64,000 nucleotides of DNA from positions 1 through 64,000 of the forward strand of contig JASAMV010004601.1 in assembly GCA_030248065.1 (NCBI GenBank). Reading direction: 5' to 3'. The notes under the pieces were generated by a model that worked only from the letters and a program-made list of their open reading frames with translations, had not been told where the DNA came from and did no database searches. Each line of letters opens with the position of its first letter. Position 1 is the stretch's first letter. The translations under genes were made by a program, and so were the position numbers. Shown here one piece after another: positions 54,201 through 64,000 of the stretch. The DNA is from Rhynchonema sp. JSB1_4. Taxonomy: Eukaryota > Nematoda > Chromadorea > Monhysterida > Xyalidae.

Positions 54201-56140
54201 AAATGCAATAGAAAAATAGAGCATTTTCGAAAGTACCAGAAAATAAGGTTTTTAAATTTAGAAACACTTAGATAGCGGCGTGACAGGCCGAAAAAGACCT
54301 AAAAATTGCCACTAAACTGCATAGTTGCATTCATTGACGGAAATGTGATGTAAATAAGCCACGTATTGCGTTGCATTGGAAACGAGAAAGTCAGATAAAC
54401 GCACAGTCCAACAATCTAGATGAGTTTCAAGACTTCAAGCTCCATGGTCCGGCTGCTGCAGCCATGCCAGCCTAAATGAGATATTTGGGTATAAGTCGTC
54501 ACTGTTAAAGATTATTGCACATTTGCTAGCATCAAACGATGTAGCTTCAACGTAGCTATCGAACGATATATAACATGCCCATACTATCTCTTACTATGGA
54601 CAAGAAACGGTCAAAATTCCGAAATCGCACACGGTGACGTGACGGTTCATTCCAGAATCGTCAAAAAAGCAATTTTTTAGCCTCTGCCCTTAAGCGTAAG
54701 AATTCATTGGGGCTTGTTGTATATCGTTCGAAAGCTACTGCCGAGATACATTGTTTGGTGCTATCACATTTACAATAGCTGTTAACAATAAGCATTTATA
54801 GCTGAATATTATATTCAGGTTAGTATGGCTTCCCCGAGAGATCTGTAGACGTTGGGGTCTTCGGACCTTGATAGATTGTTAAACCAGACGTTTCTCTCAT
54901 TTTTTTGCTTCGGATCCGATACAATCTGTGGCCTTTATGTGTCACAATTCTGGCGATGAATGTAACCACCTAATTTAGCGACGATTTAATGGATTTTTAG
55001 GCCTGTCACGGAGCTAGCCATGAGTTAAAAAAATTTAAAAACCTTATTTTCTGGTACTTTCGACGATGCTCTATTTCCCCATTGCATTCTTATTTCCGCA
55101 GCGCTGAGCGTGGCCTCAAAATTTAGGGACAAACTTGAGTTTTCGAAAAATAAGACCGATTTTTGGAACGTTTCGCACCCTCACCGTGTGAAGCAATGCT
55201 TTGAGCGACTGAAGTTGTAATGATAAGTTATTCAGAAGCTGTTGTAATCCAATCCACGTGTTACTTGACCTTCAACTCATTTGGGGTTTCTGCACCGGTC
55301 GTTCCAATTTGTGCAAAAATTCACTTTTTTCTGGAACGAAAAGTCGCTCTACCAAGAGATAGCGAATCTCCAAGGGGCTTAAAATTTGTGCGTGACATAG
55401 GCTGTCGGAATGCTTTCCAACGGTATGTAACAATATGTCCTGCTACCCTTCCTTCGGTTATGTCCCGAGCCCTTTAATACATGATCTTGGTTGTGCAGAT
55501 CTAGCTTTTCTTCATTTTCATGCATTCTGTTGTTCTTGTTCTTCCAGCTTATTAGCTTGTTCATCACAGTGAGCAAAACTTCGGGTTCTGGCCATCACCC
55601 CACACTACACACAGAGGGTGGAGTGGATCAGAAAGGAACCTCGAATAATATGGCCATATCGGGAATCCACCAAAGTCGCCCAGCGTCAGAAATCGCAGGC
55701 TCGTATCGCTGATCGTGCACGTGTCACCAGCGCAGTGGTTCGCACCTCGCACCGAAATCGCTGAAACGCGCAACTTGACAGATTTTCAGTGCTAAACCTT
55801 GAAATTTTGTGCGAAAGACTTGGTCGTGCGAAATTTTGGTTTTTGGTTTCAACATTTATGGATATGGGATATCAAATTCTCTATCGACTTGCGTCGTTTG
55901 GTCTTCTGGGAACAATTTTTAGTCCTGGTCATGATTAGTAGCACCTGGCTCTCCTCTGGAACTATCCTCTGAATAAAACTCGTTATGACCAAACTATGTT
56001 GATCTGATCCGGTCCGATTCGGTAACCAAGTTCGTTACCGATCAACAAATTGCAAAAATCTCAACGTTCACTCCAAAAATCTTTCAAAATCACTCACCAC
56101 AAAATAAAAACAACGACACCACAGTAAATGTAGACCGCAT
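51223..56140 (-). CDS. ACP5: Tartrate-resistant (purple) acid phosphatase, ACP5-like
   Basis: Secreted or lysosomal binuclear-metal phosphatase. Exons in coding order: 56140-56098, 55760-55640, 53711-53585, 53525-53398, 53270-53159, 52776-52691, 52370-52223, 51942-51813, 51398-51223; total 1071 nt, 356 residues, phases kept. Exon 1 is a signal peptide ([17 protein letters not shown]). All metal-ligand blocks are present: GDFGG (Asp43), GDNFYFTG (Asp81, Tyr84), AGNHDH (Asn120), AGHYPV (His215) and CGHDH (His250, His252). Length and order match vertebrate ACP5 (about 325 residues), with a somewhat longer C-terminus ([15 protein letters not shown]). The protein should be active. Intron 2 (1.9 kb) contains a TTAA-flanked foldback element. 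Confidence 0.95.
53327..53375. repeat. Minimal MITE: two GGCTAATTG ends almost back to back
   Basis: GGCCTATTGTGGATTGG and CAACCATTCTATAATTGGCC form a 49-bp hairpin with a loop of about 10 bp, in phosphatase intron 4, 23 bp from the donor. Confidence 0.7.
53813..55477. mobile_element. 1.66-kb TTAA-flanked foldback element
   Basis: Outer sequence TTAAAGGGCTCGGGACAC is mirrored by TGTCCCGAGCCCTTTAA. Arms of about 485 bp (53813-54298 and 54985-55477) are roughly 80% identical reverse complements; both happen to keep an 85-residue open frame, which is not a gene. TTAA at both edges suggests a piggyBac-type target duplication. The loop (54299-54984) shows no coding sequence. In phosphatase intron 2. 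Confidence 0.75.
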
Positions 56141-56496
56141 TTTCGACGTTACGTGAAACTCACAACGTAACACAATAGTGACATCAAAGAGTTATTATCG
56201 CAGACTTTTGTATGTTGATTTTCCGTCGATTTGATAACCGAGGCGCACGTGTTGATGTTACGACGGTGTACTAATGTATTATAAGTATATGACCTCTAAA
56301 ATCGATAATACAAGCATTTTGGAAAGGTTTCTCCTAATTTGTCCTTCTTCAGGTCACTGTGGACCGCATTATCTAACAACAAACACGAATAATGAAATCA
56401 AACCCATATAATGTCAAGCCAACGATTCTTGTTTTTGGACCTGTTCAGTCTAAAATAACTATTTTTGTCGTCGCAGAAGAGTTGTCGTTCAATGTC

Positions 56497-56630
56497 GGCT
56501 TATTGAGGCGTGGTTGACACAGATTGTTGATGCGCATGATTGACACTACATTAACTTTGTCTTCCGTCACTCGAATTTATGGTGTATGTATGTCATTCGA
56601 GTGTGTCAGTCAACCACTCTACATTATCTC
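56497..56630. mobile_element. MITE, GGCTAATTG family
   Basis: GGCTTATTGAGGCGTGG then TTGACAC at the left; GTCAACCACTCTAC then ATTATCTC at the right; 134 bp. Confidence 0.6.
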
Positions 56631-56811
56631 GGACGAGTTCCAAGTTTCAGCACCGTGGTCGTGGTGAGCCGTCACGGTTTTGCAACACAACATGTGCTTT
56701 GTGTGTAGGTCAACCAAATGCACAATAATATTGTCGATGATTCAGCATAACAAAACACTCGAGTTTCAACAAAAACCCACGTGTTTTTATTTCACTTTTT
56801 TTTATTTTGAA

Positions 56812-57594
56812 CAGTGTTCGAACGGGATTCAATTTTAATCCCGGGATCGGGATTGGATCAAGAAAGTGTCGGGATCGGGATAGGGATTGACCAGATATTG
56901 TATAACCAACAGTTTTTATCATTTTATACATAAGATATTTTACATAAGATGCAAGTTAATGTCACAGACAACCATAAAACATGTTTATGACTCATGAATA
57001 AACACCGGGAACAGTGATTAAGCCGATCGAAAATCGAGAATAGCTGATGACGGATAAGTTCAAAGATCATAATTGTGGTCGATCAATGGCAAAGCCTTTG
57101 ACGAAAAGACAAGCATTTCACCATTTTCTGGTTTTAAGCAGTATCTTTTGTCATCAAACAAATCAGCTGCACTGGAAAAGAGCAGTTCAGAAGGCACGCT
57201 CGTAGGCGAAGCACTTAGATACTGTATTTGGAAACTAAACGTGCCAGTCGCGGAAAGTTCGTCTCATTACTCATTTGTTGCCTACAATGACACAATTTCC
57301 TCGAAACTGAGTCTCTTCGTTCGATGCAGCTTTGTGTAACCATTCAGTTCTAGCTCGACTTGTTCGACCTTTTGACGCAATGTTTAATAAACGCAAGGAG
57401 TGCAGCATTTCCCACCTCTGACAGCAGCAGCTTGGCGAATTATGATTGCATAACTTTTTACTTTCTGTTTTCAAACCTTAATCCCGATCCCGGTGCTTTT
57501 TTGGGCGGGATCGGGATTGACTTTTTTAAAATGACGGGATCGGGATCAGAAAAAGGGCCCGGGATCCCGGGATCGGGATCCCGTTCGAACACTG
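56812..57594 (-). mobile_element. hAT transposon copy 2 with exact 8-bp target duplication
   Basis: Termini CAGTGTTCGAACGGGATT and ATCCCGTTCGAACACTG match copy 1. They are flanked by ATTTTGAA (56804-56811 and 57595-57602). GATCCC/GGGATC arrays lie inside both ends. Reversed relative to copy 1, the interior keeps a broken hAT dimerisation-domain remnant with stops and small indels. It lacks the nested hairpin. Confidence 0.93.
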
Positions 57595-58243
57595 ATTTTG
57601 AATAGTTGAATACATGTACATACATATGTATTGCATAATTGTTAGGACAAGAATAAAGCTGAAACTGACAGGTGAAGTTTCTGGCATCATATGCAAGAGT
57701 GAATACAGTGCATGAGTCTGGAAATATGCTGAGAAAGTGTACAGATATCAGAAATTTTTCAAAGTTTTGGTAAAAAAATTTGCTAGGTGTCAGGATAAGT
57801 AAAAATTCACGAATTCACTTAAAAATGTATGAAACGGCACCGACCGCCAAAGCACTTGTGTAACGAGAAAATTTTTGATCCAATATACAACAAAATGAAT
57901 ATAACACCAAAAAACGAAGCAAATCATAAAATGGCTTAAACAGACCCGAATCAAACCGGACGGAGGTTATCATGCGATATGCGTATCGTATCGTATCACG
58001 TTGCTATATAGAATCAATTTGCGCAAAGGCAGAATATTCATAAAAGAGCAAAATACAATGCTGGAAAAAGTCTGATGGCATGCTAGGGTTGCGCAAATAG
58101 ACCAAGCACCAAGTTTAGTTATTTAGTGCTGGTCCGGTGATAGAATGCGGACTTAAAATTTTTTTTCAAGCTCATTCTGTGCCCCTCAATGAGTAACCAT
58201 TTACGTCAACCACTTTCCAATAAGCCACCAGACGATCGATGTC

Positions 58244-61200
58244 CTATGTACCGTCACTGTTGTCAACCATATTCGCCTGCGAACTACCCGTGTCCGTGGG
58301 TGCGGGTCTGACCGCGTTTGACCGCGGCGGCGGACTGGCGGCTCGCGGTGACTTGTAGCAGAACCACGCGGCCAATAGCAAACACACCGATATGGTTTTG
58401 CCGCATATGGCTGGAAGAAATCGGGCCTATAGTACTGTAGTTGACACACATCGATGAATGAACGAGGAGAATCAATCTCGGTGATTGGCCTTGTGCCTTG
58501 ATCACGTTAAATTTTGTATTGAAAGATATTTCTTGATCTTTCTTCGTGACACAAATTTTGACCAGTGTAAAAGTTCTTTTGGTTGCGCGTTGAATCACAA
58601 ATTATGAATTTGGTGTGATCGAATGAGAAACATTAGGGCCACAGAAAAATATCAACAAAAAATCACGTGACCAAAGCAGGGCTGGGTCAATCTCCAAGTT
58701 TAGGCTGACATCGATCGGTGTAATGTGTCCAATGTGAAACACTTTGGAAACGGTGCTGATCCAGGCGAATCAAGAAAGTTTGATCGTACACCGATGCTCA
58801 CTTACTGAACGCCATGAACACATAAGCCATTGCACGACTGCCATAGCGAATACACGCCAGCTGTTGGCCACAACGCGTTCGCCAATACAGACACACAGCG
58901 TCCACTGCACGACCGAATACGACCGCACCCGGGATGGTGCCTGAAATGGAAAGGGAATGGGGATGTTCTCGTCATGAGAAATGAAATGGTTTAAAAACAT
59001 AACAGTTTCTGATATTTATAATGCGCAGTTTATGCCATCTTTGTGGTGACATCTTTAGAGAGGCCCTGAAGTTGGTCACAATATCAGAATGGGAGGTCGA
59101 GTATTCACTTTCCCTGTGGTTTGAAAGTGAGGGACCTGCTGTTCGTCACTATGTAAACTGTGTCTATACGAAAGCGGCCACTATAAAGAGGAAAGACTGT
59201 ATGTGCATACCTAATAGACGCATGAAGATCCAGTTGAAAGTGATGCCAAACACGCGATCCTCGAATTTTAGAGAGCTGAAACATTTGAGCAGCGATATGT
59301 GTAGTGATGTTTCACTTCAAGGATTACTGACGGATGGGCCAGCTGAAATAAAGGAAATCACGTGACAAAATGACCAAAGTCCTCCAAACATTTCCACCTG
59401 GAGCTCCTAAGCTCTAGTTGGAAATTTTCTTTTTGGTCGACGGCCAAGTTCAATTCAAGAGTCCCAGGGCTTTCAACAGGAAACTCTGGTATCGATACCA
59501 AGTGGAAATCACCAAGCACAAATTTTGGTCACACGGTCACCAATTTATATGTTTGACGCACGAAATCAACCACATACCGTAACAAGGATTGCTGGATCGG
59601 TTGTGCAGCAATGAATTTTGCGAGCGTGAAGAGAAAAGTCATGACTAGAAACAGTTTTGTCTTCATGCCGCAGTCAAGATCGCATAGACCGGTGGTTACT
59701 GACGTCGGGGCGCCCGCCGCACACGCACAGTTGAGATACATCTGAAGGTTGCGAATTAAATGAGCGAATAGTTTTGACTAATTGTAGAGTGGTTGACGCT
59801 TATAGTCTGACATAGTGCCGTTGACGTAGCATATAGTGGTGACTGGAGGTGCAATGCGGAGAAATGATGTTATAAATGGCCTTTTGGCAGGCAATAACGT
59901 CAGTCAACAGTACTGTGAAACGACTTATGCGCCAACAATTCGACAACAGACTAATATTTACAGGTCAAATTTCCACTGTGAGCCAGTCAGTACATTTAGA
60001 AGTTGGAGTTCTACGTACTGATTTGAAGCAATTCGTGAGCGCCAGTTTTGAAGCATAATGTGGTCAGCTTCACAGGGAGTTTGAACCGACAAGACGAACA
60101 CCAGTTTCTGCCGTGCCCAAAATGCGAAACGTAATGAACACATGAACTGCGTCCCACAAAGAACAAATCATCAAGAACACATGAATTTCCTGATTACACA
60201 TTGTTATCCAACCTCTGAATTCTCAGTCGCATTCTTTGCAGCGCACCCCGCCCGGCATGGTGAAACGTAGGTGACGCCCGACGTCACGTGACACACCGGT
60301 TCGTACAGCGAATCACTGCAGCCGCATGCGTTGTTGCATTGATGCGAGATGGAGAGAGAACTGGGGCTAGAAAAATTTTTAAAATGGTTCAACACTTTGT
60401 TTTTGTTTAGGTTTCTAGACAAAAAGTGCAAGGCCGATGTTGCTGATATACGTCATGTATGCGTCTTTCGTTCAACATGGCCCCTTCAAACAAACAACTG
60501 TGTGTGTCAACGATACGTGTCTTCCCCAAACTATCCGCGTATTGTAAAATAGTTGACGCAAATTCTATCACAGAATCGATGACGCATCTTTTTAACACGT
60601 CAGTAATGATGGGCCGCTCATCACAAAACGCTGAGTCAATTACCCATACCGTGGTGATGCACTTTGCGTCACCCACATTTCAATTACCCCAATCCAACTA
60701 ACTTTTCATCGCCATAAGCGGCAGTGACACCTGCGATTTTGAGTTCGTCGCATTGAATGAAGAAAGCGAATGACAGCATCAGCGATATGGTCATGAAACC
60801 GGATGCGAATAGGAGCATGTTGCGAACGTGTGGATTGAATCGACGAAGTAACGCACCACCGATGATGTAGCCGATAATCGCTGCTGGTACGATCACCAGA
60901 CCTGGACGTAGATAGGTTGGACATGGTTTATGATGGTTGTGAAACATCAGATTAGGTTGGGTGTCCTGATTTGGTCGGTATCAAACTTGGCGGTCCCGCC
61001 CGGCAAACTTATTACGGTCCCGTCTTGCCTACTGAGTCGGTCAAGTGATTGATTTATTTTATTCAGCAAAAACACGACAAAGTGACCTTTTTTAATTGAG
61101 CACAACGCAAATTTCCCAAATTAATTGCCATTGATTTTGACCAGTGTAAAAATTGTTTTTCAGTCCTTATAGTCACCTACAAACGACATTCAGCTATTTT

Positions 61201-63801
61201 TATCAGCATATTAGGATACTAATAACGGATCGAAATTAGTGGCATCAGCCAACTTCCGAATTTATCTGAGACAAAAAAAGTAATGCGACCTGGGCCAAAT
61301 TTGACACCGTTAAAAAATTTCACAAACGGAATGAAAGAACAAGACAGTAATGAACTCACCAGCAACCATGCCCGCCTGGCTGGTCGACATGCCGAACATG
61401 TTTTCGAGTAATTTCGGCAGAAACGTGATGGTGCCGTTGACAACGAAGCCCTCGATTGTTTGCACGGCGACAATGCACAAGAAGGAGATGTTGCGGACCA
61501 AGTGCTGCAGAAAAACAGAGGTCAGAAATAAATTTCCGGATGACGCACTGACGGCAACCTGGTTCACCGGGCCGATTGGACCGGCGCTGATCATGTGTTT
61601 TTTTTCTGTGAAGAATGTTTCCAGATTTGCTTAGTTTTTTTATCAACGTTGACCTTAGCTTGGTACTCTGACAGCTATATTTGTACGACAACCGTACGCT
61701 TGTAAAACTGTAAATGGTAATCAGGAAATCTCAAGACGGTCTAATTCACGTGCGATCAAGCCAGACCAGACTCGATCCGATCACGCACTTAGTTTGGCAC
61801 TGTATGCATTTTGTGTCCCCAAACCAACAGTCACACAGAAGGTTTAGCACGTTTTCCATTCAAGTTGCCGGTGCTGGGAAATTAAAGAGTTTCTAACAAC
61901 CTTGATAGCCACCCATAAATCAGCAATTCCCTGAATGTTGGTCGGAGGAGCAATTGCATCGCCGTCGATCGCTATCTGATTGCTTTGGTCAATGTCCTTG
62001 GATCGATGTTCACGTGCCTCTGGACAAAGGAACGGGAAACGTTAAGTGGTTCGGGTCCTCTTGGTGACGCTTTGCATGCCGGGGATCGCATCCCACAGAC
62101 TGGACATCTTTTATGCTGGGGATGTTGTGACCAATGTAAACCTTGACCAGTGTAAAAAATTAACTGCTGGGAGACAATGATTTTTTGCGCTGGTAAAAAA
62201 CACGCTACGGGATCATTTCGATCGGGTTTTAGTGGCACGATACGGATGCAAGTAAGGTGCATTCGGATCTTTACCAACTTGCTCAATTCTCAAAGTTTTT
62301 CTACTGCTAGTAGTAAGCCTTCAACTTATAAAAAAGGAATGCATGTAAAATACTGGAAAACTACCCAATCGACCAACTTGGCAACTCCCTGGCAAATGCC
62401 AACATTGGCAGCGCAACGAGTGCTGCGATGACAAACGCAAAGATGAACCCGTACCACCACGCGCCGTACCATCGACTGTCGCCCGGACCGGTGAACATGC
62501 TGAAACATCAAATATGAGGTGATCGATGTGGTGATCGGTTAGGTTTTGTGGCGAAACCCGATCAAAGAAGAACTGTCGGACATCTTCAGTCAATGACACG
62601 ACCACGACTACCGAATGTTGGCAACAAACCGACCATCGGTTAGGTTTTCGTGTGACCTTTGACATGCTAAGGATATTCATGTACTCTGTACTCACTTGTG
62701 TTTGATTTTGACCAGTGTAAATGATGTTTATTAGCTATTTGGCAGCGCCTGTGGTCGAAACTGTCAAGTGCCGTCTCCATGTCAAAAAAGTCCCGTGATC
62801 AACACCAAGCTTGAACAGCGCAGTTGCAGTAAGTTTGCCCCTTATGTCGCCCTGTTTTCACAGACGGACGGTGCAACAGGACATCGTCAGTGCGATTTTA
62901 ACAGACGGCCATTTGCCAAAAAAAACAGATCGAAATCGCTCCATTGTCTGTCACTTGTGAAATAGAATGTCTTGTATCATGTCCATGTCATCATAAAATG
63001 TCCACTAATGAAAAACCAATACCAACTTTGACCAATCCACACCCGGATCGCCGTATATTCGCAGGAATGCGCCACTGATCACGTAGCCGATCGCCGGGCC
63101 CAGACCACTCGATGCGTTGTAGATTGCTGTTGAAGAAATTTGCTGTTAGGTTTGATTAGGCGCGCCAGCTCAACCAGCTTAAAGAAATTTGTTCAACAAG
63201 ATCAGGGATAACAGCTTTTACGCTGGTCAAAATTAGTACATGTACCTGAATACTCCATATGTACGCAGAACCTTTCATAAATTTCGACGTAGACAGTGAT
63301 ACAGGCCGCACCTCGGATGCCATCAATTGATCTAGCCCTCCTTCTCACAAAGAGATTCCCCAAAATACCATCGGATAATGCTATTGAGACAAGAGTGTCC
63401 TACACAAACAAAATTGACATCACATACATACTATATACATAGCAGCGCCAAATGAACTTATATACCATAAGCCCCAAATACACGCGCATCCTTCTGTGCA
63501 GCACAGCTTGTCTCAGGTCTCACCTACACTTCAATAAGCCAAAATACCACCCCAACTCACACAAATACAACGCAGACGCGCGTTGACTGACATTCTCGTC
63601 GATGTAGGTGATGCCAAGTGTCCACAGTGGCGACCCACCCACGCCGACAAGGAAGTTGCCCAGCAGGAACACATAGTACCAATGGTGGATGTTGGGTTCG
63701 CGACTGCTCGCTGATTGGTCATCGACGGTGCACGTGGTCGTGCTCGAATCTGGCACGTTGCCAAGGTGGCATGTACGGTTGATTTTTCGCAGTTCGCCGA
63801 C
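58244..63801 (-). CDS. SLCO: Organic anion transporter, SLCO/OATP family (5' partial)
   Basis: Plasma-membrane carrier of large organic anions. Eleven exons in coding order: 63801-63561, 63126-63033, 62499-62378, 62019-61901, 61504-61360, 60901-60703, 60360-60213, 59741-59578, 59275-59211, 58940-58806, 58410-58244; 1599 nt, 532 residues to TAG, phases kept. Landmarks: LLGNFLVGVGGSPLWTLGITYIDENVS, GLGPAIGYVISG, the family signature DSRWYGAWWYGF, an extracellular Kazal-like loop (CNNACGCSDSLYEPVC... SPCRAGC), LNCACAAGAP, and RLLGTIPGAVVFG with DAVCLYW. The cytoplasmic tail is Pro/Ser-rich. Roughly the first third, with the first transmembrane helices, lies beyond 64000. The donor at 63033 was chosen because it alone keeps phase. 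Confidence 0.94.
59180..59203. repeat. Pogo-like transposon end
   Basis: CCACTATAAAGAGGAAAGACTG, in an SLCO intron immediately beside the donor of the small exon 59211-59275. Confidence 0.4.
60535..60692. mobile_element. MITE, GGCTAATTG family
   Basis: Left GCGTATTGTAAAATAG then TTGACGCA; right GCGTCACCCACATTTC then AATTACCCC; in an SLCO intron, ending about 10 bp from the donor of exon 60901-60703. Confidence 0.6.
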
Positions 63802-64000
63802 CTGATGTTTTGTAGTCAATACACTTTTATGGTACAATTGATTTTGGTCCCACCGTCTATGCTAAAAAATGTTGGGTCTTGATTGCGACATCAAATTTGG
63901 TGATCGAACCGGGTTACGCGATCTTTTGGATTGAGCGAAGTTTTAACTCGTATGTGTGCAAACACTGGATATTTCGAAATCTGTTGTGGTGAGACTGATT
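63802..64000. other. SLCO intron sequence at the window edge
   Basis: Intronic sequence upstream of the first visible SLCO exon. It contains a GATATCAAACTTGGT-family end (CATCAAATTTGGTGATCG) at about 63890. Earlier SLCO exons are not in the window. Confidence 0.6.

Larger units (their letters stand above)
56141..58243. other. Spacer between acid phosphatase start and SLCO stop
   Basis: It should hold the phosphatase promoter and SLCO 3' UTR. It carries a GATATCAAACTTGGT-family fragment at 55988-56045 just inside intron 1, a MITE (56497-56630) and hAT copy 2 (56812-57594). From 57600 to 58200 I see only AT-rich sequence. Confidence 0.55.

Noticed and set aside
53813..55477. Matching 85-residue open frames in the two arms (53813-54070 and 55220-55477)
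   Set aside because: Similarity is due to the inverted repeat itself. Neither has splice context or a known domain, and the frames differ by scattered changes without codon bias that I can judge.

Overview
The window looks like nuclear DNA of an invertebrate animal. Nearly every gene is split by GT-AG introns, and the products are animal families: a Cys-loop chloride-channel receptor, an SLCO/OATP carrier with its Kazal loop, tartrate-resistant acid phosphatase, a CYP2-like P450 and calmodulin relatives. The phylum cannot be fixed from sequence alone. No prokaryotic operons, CRISPR arrays, rRNA or convincing tRNA were seen. I joined the exons by hand from splice sites and reading phase. Seven of the eight multi-exon models other than SAM50 close from ATG to stop with phase kept at every junction; the eighth, SLCO, runs off the right edge.

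Left part (1-11.8 kb): SAM50/SAMM50 (+, N-terminus missing), then tail-to-tail with it a complete six-exon cytochrome P450 (-), then a secreted protein with two VWA domains (-, nine exons). Introns of the P450 and VWA genes each carry a GT/CA microsatellite of about 0.4 kb lying next to a splice site. Region 11.8-22.5 kb has no gene I can reconstruct, only three orphan exon candidates and short transposons.

Middle (22.5-43.5 kb): an eight-exon GABA-A-like receptor subunit (+) whose 4-kb intron 6 is packed with foldback and MITE elements and a Helitron. Convergent with it are two tandem calmodulin-like genes (-) with the same intron positions but different first exons. The second has a hAT transposon in an intron. 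An orphan C2H2 zinc-finger exon lies at 41.5 kb beside an inverted repeat.

Right part (43.5-64 kb): an eight-exon M28-family peptidase homologue (+) in which the catalytic-base glutamate appears replaced by serine; convergent with it a complete nine-exon tartrate-resistant acid phosphatase (-); then an SLCO transporter (-) whose 5' exons lie beyond the window. A 2.57-kb Mutator-like element with a small spliced zinc-finger-type gene sits in a peptidase intron, and a TTAA-flanked foldback element sits in a phosphatase intron.

The neighbouring genes share no obvious pathway; this is an ordinary eukaryotic gene neighbourhood. The striking layer is the dense set of DNA transposons in introns: two hAT copies with exact 8-bp duplications, a MULE-like element with a 9-bp duplication, a Helitron, several long foldbacks, at least three MITE families, and a 9-mer repeated about forty times more often than chance.
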